Assembly (NCBI RefSeq): GCF_023822005.2
Contig: NZ_CP098806.1
Span: 3,720,001-3,784,000 of the forward strand
Direction: 5' to 3'
From: Dyadobacter fanqingshengii
Lineage (GTDB): Bacteria; Bacteroidota; Bacteroidia; Cytophagales; Spirosomataceae
DNA length: 64,000 nt
This document shows, one piece after another, positions 45,887 to 55,300 of this stretch. The first letter of the stretch is position 1. The number at the start of each line of letters is the position of its first letter. The notes below the pieces were generated by a model. That model was not told the DNA's origin, made no database searches, and saw nothing but the letters and a program-made list of their open reading frames with translations. Made by a program: the position numbers and the translations under genes.

Positions 45887-45942
45887 CAAGCTTTGTTTAT
45901 TTTTACATATTATATATTTTTTACAATATCCTCCATAAAGCA

Positions 45943-46647
45943 ATGATCAATTTTACACACATTAGCAGATCGGGCATTTATTCATTTTTGTTGATAGGCC
46001 TGCTATTTTCCTGCAAGCACGACCGCACTGAACCGGTTGATTCTTACAGCTATTATCCTTTGGAAATTGGTCGGTTTCTGATCTATGACGTTAAGGAAGA
46101 GGTTTATTCGGCAGGACAGGCCAATCCTGTAAAAAAGAGTTGGCAGGAGAAAGACGAGGTTGACAGGGTTTCAACCGATGAAAAAGGGATTTCTACTTAC
46201 ACCATTTCCAGATCGAGAAGAAATATCGCAACTGAATACTGGCAGAAGGAAAAAGAATTTACCGTGCAAAAATATCCCGATAAGCTGCTGACCAACATTG
46301 ATAACCAGACATTCTTTTCGCTGGCTTTCCCTGTTAACTCCAAAGTTGAGTGGAACGGAAACAGCTACAATAGTTTGGATGCACAAAATTACCATTACGA
46401 AGATTTGAACAAGCCGGTCCAGGTTGGGGCTCAGTCTTTTGACAAGGTGCTGGTAGTCGTGGAACGGAAAGACACTTCGATAATAAACCGATACATTGGT
46501 GTAAAGCAATACGCCTTGGGCGTAGGCCTGATTTCTGATGACCAGACGGCCTTTGAGCTCTGTCAAAGCGAGGATTGCATAGGTTCCGGTAAAATCGAAT
46601 CCGGGACGCACAGGAGCCGGATTATTGTAGAATTCGGTAAACGTTGA
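45943..46647 (+). CDS. Lipoprotein of unknown function
   Basis: This 234-residue protein begins at ATG 45943 with MINFTHISRSGIYSFLLIGLLFSCKHDR, a signal with lipobox LFSC. The upstream in-frame ATG at 45883 would add a hydrophobic but unconvincing 20 residues. The mature part begins with YYPLEIGRFLIYDVKEEVY, resembling small beta-barrel lipoproteins of Bacteroidota, and ends GSGKIESGTHRSRIIVEFGKR. No catalytic motif is visible. It is the last gene before the lasso locus, 132 bp upstream of that precursor gene, and appears unrelated to it. Confidence 0.75.
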   Translation: MINFTHISRSGIYSFLLIGLLFSCKHDRTEPVDSYSYYPLEIGRFLIYDVKEEVYSAGQANPVKKSWQEKDEVDRVSTDEKGISTYTISRSRRNIATEYWQKEKEFTVQKYPDKLLTNIDNQTFFSLAFPVNSKVEWNGNSYNSLDAQNYHYEDLNKPVQVGAQSFDKVLVVVERKDTSIINRYIGVKQYALGVGLISDDQTAFELCQSEDCIGSGKIESGTHRSRIIVEFGKR

Positions 46648-46711
46648 TAGTACAATTTACGCTTCTCAGCAAATATTAAACTTGTTTTTTTCACATTGTG
46701 TGGCTTTAAAG

Positions 46712-46742
46712 TTTGCAAATTAAATTTATCTGAGTAAATTTA
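46712..46742 (+). promoter_or_regulatory. Promoter of the lasso-peptide operon
   Basis: TTTG (46712-46715), a 19-bp spacer and TAAATTTA (46735-46742, 7 of 8 positions of TAnnTTTG) form a Bacteroidota-type promoter. The predicted start is near 46749, about 30 nt before the precursor ATG. It indicates that the precursor has its own transcript rather than depending on the upstream lipoprotein gene. Confidence 0.6.
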
Positions 46743-46779
46743 CGCCGGATACTGGTATTAATCACATAACTAATTCAAA

Positions 46780-46929
46780 ATGAAAACAGTGAATTCGCAC
46801 TCTACACAGACAAAGAAGTCTTATCGCAAACCAACCTTGAACAGGTTCGGAAATGTTGCTAAATTGACAAAAGGAAAATTAGGCAGCGCTGCTGATCTTG
46901 GCCCTACGTTTGATTTCGACGGACTTTGA
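46780..46929 (+). CDS. Lasso-peptide precursor (A gene)
   Basis: The 49-residue peptide begins MKTVNSHSTQTKKS. The segment YRKPTLNRFGNVAKLTK then fits the leader-recognition motif YxxPxLxxxGxxxxxTx exactly, with Y15, P18, L20, G24 and T30. Thr at -2 places cleavage after K31. The core GKLGSAADLGPTFDFDGL (18 residues) starts with Gly1 and has Asp8, the right distance for a Gly1-Asp8 isopeptide ring of eight residues. F13 and F15 are possible tail plugs. The cyclase gene starts 24 bp after the stop. Leader and core are both intact. What remains inferred is that the product is made, since no leader-binding or protease gene is nearby. Confidence 0.88.
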   Translation: MKTVNSHSTQTKKSYRKPTLNRFGNVAKLTKGKLGSAADLGPTFDFDGL

Positions 46930-46953
46930 TCTGAGATTAAATAACTTCCCCTG

Positions 46954-48909
46954 GTGATTATTCAAGGTGTAGTTAGTTTTGATAATCTTCCGTGTGCAAG
47001 TACCGAAGACAAAATTAATGACATTATAACCTGGGAGAATGGATGGTTCTCATCCGTAACATTAACCCCTAGTACGAGGCTGCAACATGTCTTCGCATTA
47101 GGGGTTAATTTTTTGGGTAACCGGGAGCCGGAATATTTAAACCAAACATACGCTGGTAAATCGACTGGCTTTCAGTTCGATTCCGATTTATCAAATCCTG
47201 AATCAGATTTCGATCCAGGCAATTTTGGTGCTTGGTTTGATGAAACTCGCCAAACGCTTTACCTAACCAGGGATGTTTTTGGGGTTATTCCCACTTACTA
47301 TCTTTATGTTCCGGACTCTTTCGTGGCATTTTCGACTAGCCTCGTCTCTTTGATTAAAATGCCCGTATGTCGCCCCTATTTACAGCTGGACTCCGATAGA
47401 ATCGTTTCTTATTCCCGTTTTCGGGGTGATCAGTCTGGTAGTTATTCCTCTGGGACTTTTTTTAAAAATATTAAGACTGTTCTTCCCGGACACATTATTT
47501 CCGTATCGTCAGATAATATTACAAGCAGGCCGTTTGCCCGCTTTGATCCTGATAAATGGAACCATTTGCATTCAATTGAAGAATATGGGCGAGCCTTCAA
47601 AGATCTTTTTTTCAAATCCGTTGAGCGGACCATTGGGCGTGATGAAGCGAAAGTTGGCTCGCACCTGAGTGGTGGGATGGACTCATCCTCCATCAGTGCG
47701 GTTGCCAAGGCACTCGACCCGGGACTTGCATTGCATACGCTATATTTGGATACAAAAACAAAATATTCAGATGAGATTGGATTTGCTGGGGAAGTCGCGG
47801 AAAAAATCGGTTCGATACACCACGAAGTGCCTCCTTCCAATGAAGATTTTGAAATAATATCCCGCTACACATCTGTTTACGGGCATCCGGAATGTATGGT
47901 TATAAGCCCTTCGTCTCAGGGAAGTCTGATGGAATTTGCAAGTCATCTCGGATGTAAAGTTCTATTGATAGGTCATGATGGCGACTCTGTCGTGGGAAGC
48001 GGCCTCGAAAAATTGACAAAAGCCTACTTTGAGAGAGATTGGTCTCACCTGAGAGCGCTAATCCTGAAAAGAGCTCCATACGCTTCTTTAAGCCGTGTAA
48101 TTCCTCAGTGGGAGATTCTAAATCCGGGTGAGAAGATTAGCAGATACACAAAGCATTTGATTGTCAGCAAGTTCTTTGAGCAGCTCAAACGGCTCAAACC
48201 TTTGGAAATAGGGAAGCTCCTTATTGAATCTTCAAGGCAAATGAATGTTTCAATATGGCATTTTTTCACAGCGGGGATGGAAAGGCTTTGGAAAAAGCTC
48301 ATCAAAACAAAAACACTTGAAGGGACAATTCTTAAACAGGAATTTGCTGCCGTTCATGTAGCCAAACGGGAAAATCTGGCTGACTTACTTAGAGGAGATT
48401 TACCGCTGACATACAAAGTATGGTTTGACGATGTTTTTAACGGTCAGACTATTATCGCCAGTGAGCAATTTTTTGCACTGGGAAATCATTATGCCTTGGA
48501 AAACCGGTTCCCATTTTATGATAAGGACCTCTTTGAACTATGCATTTCAGTTCCGATGGAGGTGAAATTCGGCAGAGGAATTGGACGTGAACATTTCAGA
48601 GAAGCAATGAAAGGTCTGCTGCCTGAGTCTGTGAGAAGCAGGGCTGGCAAAGCCAATTTTAGCATATATGGCCGGGAAGCGGCCCTTCGGCTATATCATC
48701 AATCAACCGGGCTAATGCAGGATGACAGTAACTTTGTCTGGCACTTTGTGGATAAGCAAAAGTATCTCAATTCAGCGGCGATTCTGGTGGACCAACACGC
48801 GTCCGAATCCAATCACACACTGTCCCAATTCCATGTAACACGCGCTATATCACTTGCAATTTGGTTTGACTGGCTGAAAAAGAACGATTTACTTCCGACA
48901 ACTTCGTAG
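46954..48909 (+). CDS. Lasso-peptide cyclase (asparagine-synthetase-like C protein)
   Basis: This 651-residue protein starts at GTG 46954; a stop codon lies 12 bp upstream in frame and no ATG is near. The N-terminal glutaminase-like domain opens MIIQGVVSF without the catalytic Cys2 of asparagine synthetase B (MCGI). It therefore cannot use glutamine, as expected for a lasso cyclase. The synthetase domain has the PP-loop SHLSGGMDSSSISA (about 240-253), the ATP-site region KVLLIGHDGDSVVGSG, and the late block LENRFPFYDKDLFELC plus GIGREHFREAMKGLLPESVRSRAGKANF. It would activate Asp8 by adenylation and close the ring with Gly1. It is 24 bp downstream of the precursor. No B1, B2 or transporter gene adjoins it. 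Confidence 0.85.
   Translation: MIIQGVVSFDNLPCASTEDKINDIITWENGWFSSVTLTPSTRLQHVFALGVNFLGNREPEYLNQTYAGKSTGFQFDSDLSNPESDFDPGNFGAWFDETRQTLYLTRDVFGVIPTYYLYVPDSFVAFSTSLVSLIKMPVCRPYLQLDSDRIVSYSRFRGDQSGSYSSGTFFKNIKTVLPGHIISVSSDNITSRPFARFDPDKWNHLHSIEEYGRAFKDLFFKSVERTIGRDEAKVGSHLSGGMDSSSISAVAKALDPGLALHTLYLDTKTKYSDEIGFAGEVAEKIGSIHHEVPPSNEDFEIISRYTSVYGHPECMVISPSSQGSLMEFASHLGCKVLLIGHDGDSVVGSGLEKLTKAYFERDWSHLRALILKRAPYASLSRVIPQWEILNPGEKISRYTKHLIVSKFFEQLKRLKPLEIGKLLIESSRQMNVSIWHFFTAGMERLWKKLIKTKTLEGTILKQEFAAVHVAKRENLADLLRGDLPLTYKVWFDDVFNGQTIIASEQFFALGNHYALENRFPFYDKDLFELCISVPMEVKFGRGIGREHFREAMKGLLPESVRSRAGKANFSIYGREAALRLYHQSTGLMQDDSNFVWHFVDKQKYLNSAAILVDQHASESNHTLSQFHVTRAISLAIWFDWLKKNDLLPTTS
47061..47115 (+). 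terminator. Terminator-like hairpin inside the cyclase reading frame
   Basis: ATTAACCCCTA (47061-47071) and TAGGGGTTAAT (47099-47109) form a perfect 11-bp stem around a 27-nt loop, followed by TTTTT. It lies about 110 nt into the cyclase gene. It may attenuate transcription so that precursor transcript exceeds cyclase transcript. The long loop makes efficiency uncertain. Confidence 0.4.
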
Positions 48910-48929
48910 CACCCACTCGCGACTAACAG

Positions 48930-51900
48930 CTATTTTAGGATTACCACTCTGCCGGAGAAAATTTTTCGCGTCTCAGTTCCCGTTTTTAAATTCAGCTTAT
49001 AAACATACGTTCCGGACGGAATATGTAGGTCCGGGATCCAATACCAGTCCTTTGTTCCAGCACTTCCTAATTGAACGTCCCCTTCATCCAGAGCAACCCC
49101 TTTAAGCGAATACATTGTCCAGTGAACCGATTGTTCAGCCTCTTTGCTCCCGGCGTCTAAACGGAACCTAACATAGGACGAAGCTGGGTTTGGGCTTACT
49201 GTGAGCTGATTTTCCTGATTTTCCTCTATTACCTTAAATACAATGCGATAGGGGTTGGCCGAAGCATTGGAAGATGCATCTTTTGCATTAACCAGTAATT
49301 CATATGTGCCTGGTTTCAAGTCCTGAGCTTGGTAAGTTATCGTTATAGATCTCTCTGTTAAGGACGATATTTTAAGACCATTGCCTGAATAGGAAAGCTT
49401 AGTAAAGTCACAATCGCTGCCCTCGCAAGGCTTGATGAAAACATTGACCAGTGAAGTGTCGGGAGACAAAATGCGATCATCCTCGAGCTTAATAGCGATC
49501 GATGTACCGGGATCGACCACGTCATTATTTTCAATAATTCTATCATCGAATTTAACTTCCAAAACCGGCGCAATCAAATCCTTCAACGGAGCACTTGGGT
49601 AGAAATTTAATGTTTTGGCGACATCCCATTCAACAATAAGCTCGGAATTATTATTCCCTTTGCTCAACTCTGGCAGCGTATTAACAGGGTCTATTTTGAA
49701 AAGAATCCGCTTAATATTTTTTCTGTTTGCAAATGAGAATGATAGTGTATCCTGATAAGCCATAGCAGAAACGGTCTCATTTTTTATTTCATTTTTACCA
49801 TCGTTGTATTGTATTTCGACTTGGACAGGCACTTTTTGATCCTTCATGTAGCGCCCTTCATTTGCTAACTGAACAACTGCCCGAATGGTGGCTGAGTTGT
49901 CGATCGTTTTACCGGCGGATTCAGAATAGAGCAGAATAGCATCATTTGCCCCAACGGCGTAGTCAGGCTTACTTACTGTGACCACTTTAATTGCCGGATC
50001 GCCTTGCAACAATGATTGATGAATGTTCGCGATGTCGTATTGATTGGCACCGGCACTCACAATCTTCTGGGCAACTACGGCCTGGACTCTGCCGATAGAA
50101 GCGCTGGAAGTCGCTTCGTCTGCAAACATTGTGTTGTAGAGATTACTCAGGTATTTGCTGGATGAACTCACATAACTTTCAAATGAATTGGCAACCAAGG
50201 CAACCGTGCCCTTTTTCGGCGTTAGTATCCAATCCATAGATAACGGTCTCCGGTCTGATGCAGTCGGACTGGTGTTATACCTGGCCGCAAAAACGTTTCC
50301 TACACCGCATCCATTGAAAAACATGAAAGGATATTTCTTATAATTATTGTACCCCCTGTCAGCGTCTGTAATGTAGCCCATATCCAGGTCGGTAACAGTT
50401 GCAGACCCATGTCCGAAATAAGTGATCATGCCGACGCCCTCGTTAACTTGCGGCGTAATGTTCACCTTTTCAACCTCGGAAATGGCCTGCTGCTTTACAA
50501 AAGGCGTTACACGCCCGCCAACAAACCCATTTTCAACAGCCGGTTTGAGCGTTTCAAGCACATTTTTTAGCTGAGTTATTTCACTCGCTGACTTTCCTCC
50601 ATTCAAATGTAAAATCTGCTTTCTCCAACCCAGTTCCTCACCATCATTCAATTCATATTCTTTTACTTTTTCCAAATAGTCCTTAATGTGCTGATCTGTC
50701 ATTGCGGGCAAGCGACCTACGCTCAAAGCGGGAACGTCACGGCTTACCCCGCCTAGTCCTTCAACCAAAAGAATGTCTGAGGCTGGAAACCCGATAGTTG
50801 GAACCTCTTCCGGCAGTTCTTTTTTCATGCGTTCGGTCAATGATATTGATTTCCCGATCAGAAAAAGGGATTTGTTCTTTACCCCATCTGAAATCATATA
50901 ATCAGCGAATCGACGAATACCGAGCGGACTAGGTTCACCGTAATTAAACTGATTATACACATCCTTAATGTTCGCCACCACTGTTTTAAAGCCTCCGCCC
51001 GTTTGTGAAGCACGATACGCAGCATATTCAGTCGATCCGGCCAGCAAATTTTCACCACTCACAATCATGTAGTTCGCGGCTTTCGGATCAAACCTTTGAA
51101 ATGTAACAGCACTGACCTTCGTTGCAGGAACTGCGATTACCTCATTTGTAACCAATAATTTTGACGTCTTACCTGATTTTCGGGGAACCATGAAATTGGC
51201 GACATTACCAGCGATGACACGCAATGTGTCTGTTATATCATAAACTTTTACGCCCGCCGGTGCGCCCGTAGTCGCAACTTTGCTTAATATGCCTGCTTGC
51301 GGGTCAAGGGTTAATTCAACCGATTTTTTGGAAGCTATTGAGAAATTTTGCGGATAACTCACCGTGAAGTAAGCCAGCGAAAACCGCTCGTATTGATCGG
51401 TGCTAACCGACTTCAATGCAATAACCCCTTTAAAATTGGCATCCAAATCTGCTTTTTCAATTTCAAATTCACCATCTACCCCCTCGAAATTGGAACTGGC
51501 CAGGACTTTCGCCAACCTAAGCGTTTGTTCCGTTTTGCCGATGTAGACCTCCACTTTTCTTTCATTATTACTTCTCCCATGCACGAGCAATTTCACCTTT
51601 GGCTTGATGGAGTTGCTCACCAAATTGGTTAATTGTATGGGATATACCGACTGCACATTTTTTAATATGTTAGGCCCGGTCCTGCTGGCGCCTTTCTCGA
51701 AAAAGCTGTTGAAGAAGTTGGGGCGAAGCGGGCTGTTTGCGCCGAGCGAATAGTCTGTGCTGAGCACTGTGGACATCTTTGCTATGTGATACCCCACCGC
51801 CGGAGTCGATTCATTGACTGCCCTGGTGACAGTTTCAGCCCGAAGTGACTTAGAAGACGATACAGTAAGGAAATAAGCAGATTCGTCAGAATAAATGCTG

Positions 51901-52250
51901 TAAAATGGGTTCAGCCTGGAACTCATGGGGCGATATAACAGGGAGTCGCTTTCTCCGGTATTTGGAACACCATAGAATGATATTTCCTTATTCTCAATAA
52001 TGATAGCGACCTGCTTTCCTAAATGCCAGAGTTGTAATTTTTCTGGTTGATTAACCGGGAAGGATGCAGGAAGAACAGAAAATGGCACTTTGTGTATCCC
52101 TTTCGCATTCACTGCGATCTTTACGTAGGGTTGCTCGTAATTTATCCAGCTATTCGCATAAGGTGCAGCTGATTGCGCAAATCCTTCCCTGATGCAAAGG
52201 AATGTAAGCGAAATAGAAAAAAGAAGATGGAGAGTGTGTTTTATCATCAT
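48930..52250 (-). CDS. PorU2-like C25 peptidase with T9SS sorting domain
   Basis: This 1106-residue exported protein starts at ATG 52250 (MMIKHTLHLLFSISLTF) with signal cleavage near FAQS; the longer frame from 52298 adds a non-signal stretch. The N-terminal beta region carries LQLWHLGKQVAI and FYGVPNTGESDSLLYRP. The gingipain C25 domain has the caspase-like dyad H614 in TYFGHGS and C648 in FNGCGVG. The C terminus is a type A sorting domain (LTVSPNPASSYVRF ... SGTYVYKL ... IFSGRVVILK). The architecture fits the PorU2-type relatives of the T9SS sortase. It is one of two tandem paralogues, each with its own terminator region, and is convergent with the lasso cyclase. Confidence 0.85.
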   Translation of the reverse strand: MMIKHTLHLLFSISLTFLCIREGFAQSAAPYANSWINYEQPYVKIAVNAKGIHKVPFSVLPASFPVNQPEKLQLWHLGKQVAIIIENKEISFYGVPNTGESDSLLYRPMSSRLNPFYSIYSDESAYFLTVSSSKSLRAETVTRAVNESTPAVGYHIAKMSTVLSTDYSLGANSPLRPNFFNSFFEKGASRTGPNILKNVQSVYPIQLTNLVSNSIKPKVKLLVHGRSNNERKVEVYIGKTEQTLRLAKVLASSNFEGVDGEFEIEKADLDANFKGVIALKSVSTDQYERFSLAYFTVSYPQNFSIASKKSVELTLDPQAGILSKVATTGAPAGVKVYDITDTLRVIAGNVANFMVPRKSGKTSKLLVTNEVIAVPATKVSAVTFQRFDPKAANYMIVSGENLLAGSTEYAAYRASQTGGGFKTVVANIKDVYNQFNYGEPSPLGIRRFADYMISDGVKNKSLFLIGKSISLTERMKKELPEEVPTIGFPASDILLVEGLGGVSRDVPALSVGRLPAMTDQHIKDYLEKVKEYELNDGEELGWRKQILHLNGGKSASEITQLKNVLETLKPAVENGFVGGRVTPFVKQQAISEVEKVNITPQVNEGVGMITYFGHGSATVTDLDMGYITDADRGYNNYKKYPFMFFNGCGVGNVFAARYNTSPTASDRRPLSMDWILTPKKGTVALVANSFESYVSSSSKYLSNLYNTMFADEATSSASIGRVQAVVAQKIVSAGANQYDIANIHQSLLQGDPAIKVVTVSKPDYAVGANDAILLYSESAGKTIDNSATIRAVVQLANEGRYMKDQKVPVQVEIQYNDGKNEIKNETVSAMAYQDTLSFSFANRKNIKRILFKIDPVNTLPELSKGNNNSELIVEWDVAKTLNFYPSAPLKDLIAPVLEVKFDDRIIENNDVVDPGTSIAIKLEDDRILSPDTSLVNVFIKPCEGSDCDFTKLSYSGNGLKISSLTERSITITYQAQDLKPGTYELLVNAKDASSNASANPYRIVFKVIEENQENQLTVSPNPASSYVRFRLDAGSKEAEQSVHWTMYSLKGVALDEGDVQLGSAGTKDWYWIPDLHIPSGTYVYKLNLKTGTETRKIFSGRVVILK

Positions 52251-52268
52251 TAATTTTTTTTCAAAAAT

Positions 52269-52314
52269 ACAAAAAGCATAGGCTGCAGTGTGTGACACAA
52301 CCTATGCTTTTTTT
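52269..52314 (-). terminator. Terminator between the two PorU2-like genes
   Basis: On the minus strand, AAAAAAAGCATAGG pairs with CCTATGCTTTTT across an 18-nt loop. It follows the first-transcribed gene (52325-55354). A TATTTTTG -7-like box overlaps the far end of the stem region just upstream of ATG 52250, so the second gene probably has its own promoter. Confidence 0.7.
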
Positions 52315-52324
52315 GCTGATTATT

Positions 52325-55300
52325 TTATTGTTTAACTAGTTTCCTCGAAATCACGTCGCCATTTTCAGTCAGGATTTCAACAATATATTCGCCGGAAGCC
52401 AGGTTTGAGATGTCCAATGTTAATTTGGTTTCGTTTCTTCTAACCACTCTTCCTTTGATATCCACCAAATTCCAGCTTTTTATCGCAACCGGCAGATCCA
52501 ACTTAATTTCTACAAAATCACTGGATGGATTCGGAGAAACGACAAGTGAATTCGTGTAAGGTCTGTTAACCGACACAATGGATGAAAGCGTCTTTTTACC
52601 CTCCTCGGTTTTTCCCTCGGAAACTTTATCTACTTGCACCAGGCGGTAATAACTTGTTCCTGGCAACGGCTTGTTGTCAAAGAATTTGTAAACGCTTTCG
52701 GTAGCCATGTCACCATTTCCTTCCACATACCCGATTTGCTCAAAATTCTTGGCATTATAGCTTCTTTCCACAAGGAAATGGCTGTTGTTTGTCTCGGAAT
52801 TCGTTTTCCAAGCAACTTCAACAGAACTGGCCGAAACCAGCTTCGCTTCGAAATAAGACAAGTCAACCGGCATACTTCCTTCCGTGCTGATCAGGATCCT
52901 AAGCGCCGGATCTCCCAGTAACAATGTCTGGTGCATTTGCGCTTGTCTTTTGCTGTAAGAAGCAGAAGCTATTCTCGCATTTTCATCTGCACCAAGTCTG
53001 TATGGATTGGGATTGTTTTTGGTTTCAATAGCCGTCTTGCGTAGAATCTGGCCGATAGTAAGGCGGTTCTTATCGCTTTGCCCGAAAATAATTGGGTAAA
53101 GCTCTTGCAGATATTCATTGCAGCTCTGGTTGTATCCGGCCCATGTGTTCCCAAACACGGCAACAGCGCCTCTTTTAGGATTTAATAGCCAGTCAAGTGA
53201 TTGGGCACGCGAAGAGCTAACATTAACCGTTTCATTAAACTGGTTGTTAAATACGTTCAGGATATCACAGCCATTGTAATACATGATCGCGAATTTACCT
53301 ACCCCCGCGTCTACGTTCTGATCCGTGTATCCTTTTGCGTTGTCTGAAACGTAGCCAAAGTTGTAGTCTGTTTGATAAGGCGCACTGTGTCCAAAATAGG
53401 TGATCATTCCTACGCCTGAATTAATAGCCGCAGAAATATCTAAAGGCTGTATTACATCACCATTCTGGGTCTTGTTTCTAACATCAATGGTTCCTCCAAA
53501 AGCTCCGGTGACAGCGTTACCTGCAGTAGCCAAGTTTCCGGAATGTATCCCAACTTCGCTAAGACTTTTTCCGCCGCTCACATGAAGCACTTTTTTTCGC
53601 CAGTCCAGTCCCGTTGTCGAGTTTTCGTACACTTCCACTTTCTTAAGATATGCACGAGCCTGCGCATTGTTGATTGCAGGAATCCGTCCCACGGGAATTG
53701 CCTCTACATCCTGAGGCTGACCACCCAGACCTTCAACTAGCAGAAAATCAGATCCAGGAAAACCAACGGTTGGCACTTCATCCACCAATTCCTTGGCTAC
53801 AATTTTATCATTTCTTGTGATCGACTTTCCTAAAAGCAACAAGTATTTTTCCAAGTTGCCATCAGAAACCATATAATCCACAAAGCGCCGGATTGCCACA
53901 GGGCTAGGCTCACCATAGTTGAACTGGTTGTAAATATCAGTAATGTTAAAGATGGTTGGAGCCTTGTACTTTTCGCCTGGGGTTTGTTCAGTACGATATT
54001 TTCTGAAATCTTCCGCGGCATCCAGAAGCGTTGTATTGGATATAATCAGATAATTGTAATCGGACTTATTATAGTTGGTAAAACTAACCGGGTTAATTTT
54101 GGCATCAGCGACCGTTGTTGGTGTCTGATTCGTTGCCAGTAAAACCAGCTCGTTCGCATTGGGTCTTGAGAAAACCAAACTCGCCGCTGTACCATTGATA
54201 ATCCGAGGCTTATCAATGTCCGTAATATCATAAAATTTCAGTGTACCGGCAGGCGCACCAGCGATAACGATTTTATTTTTTACCCCTTGTGAAGTCGCAG
54301 CAAAACGGAACTCGGCAGAAGCCGCGCTCAGCATATTGATTTGCTGATTGTAAGTTACATTGTAATAAGTCAGGGAAATCACATCATAAATGGTGTTGCC
54401 CTGGATATTTTCCGGACTGGCATCGGTCTTGAAACCCAACAAACCCTTGCCGTTTGCATCCAGGTCAGTTTCTTCCAGGTCAAAGTTGAACTTGCCGAAA
54501 GTGAAACCGGCAATGTATACCATGCCTACCTCTCTCAGGTTGGCAGCATCTTTTCCAACGTAAATATGAATGTTCCTGGAATCACCCGGATTTGAAGGAA
54601 AGAAGGTCCGCCCGTTGATCAACACTTCCACCTTAGGCTTATCTGTGCCAGATCTGGATTTAAGTGTAAAATCAAAGTCTTTTGTAGCATCTTTCGTGTG
54701 GATCGGATGGGTGGCACTGTCAAAAAGCCGCGGACCTGTCCTTGTCTTTCCATCCTCAAAAAAACTATTCTGGTCAATGGGTCGCAAAGGAATCGTTGTC
54801 GCATGCGAGTACTCGTTCGCCAACTGATAATTTTTTGACTCCGTTCTGATGTGCTGCGTTAAAGTAACCGACGAAGCATCACTTAATGTCTCTTCCGGAG
54901 CGCGGTCACCATTAGCAGATCCAACCGTTAAAAAGTACGAGCTTTCATCCGAATACATGCTGTAATACGGATTCGCCCTCGATGACGTCGGCCTGAAAAG
55001 CAGTTCGTCTGATTTGCCATCATTCGGCACGCCATAAAAAAGCAACTCAGCATTATCGACTTTCAGGATATTAACCTGCTTGCCCCTGTGCCAGAGCTGC
55101 AATTTGGCCTTATCCGCATTTTTGATCTCATTGGGCAACTTTGCAGAAGTCATTGCCACCCGGTAAACGCCTTTGGTCAATGCTCCGCTTACCACACCCA
55201 CATTAATCTTAACCCAGGGCTGGGAATATTTCCCTGCCAGCCAGTCATTCCCATAGGTTCCGCTCCACTGAGCCTGCACTTTTAAATTAATAGTGGTGAA

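Noticed and set aside
46954..48909. Ordinary asparagine synthetase B
   Set aside because: The N-terminal nucleophile cysteine is missing and a motif-perfect lasso precursor lies directly upstream, so a cyclase role fits better.
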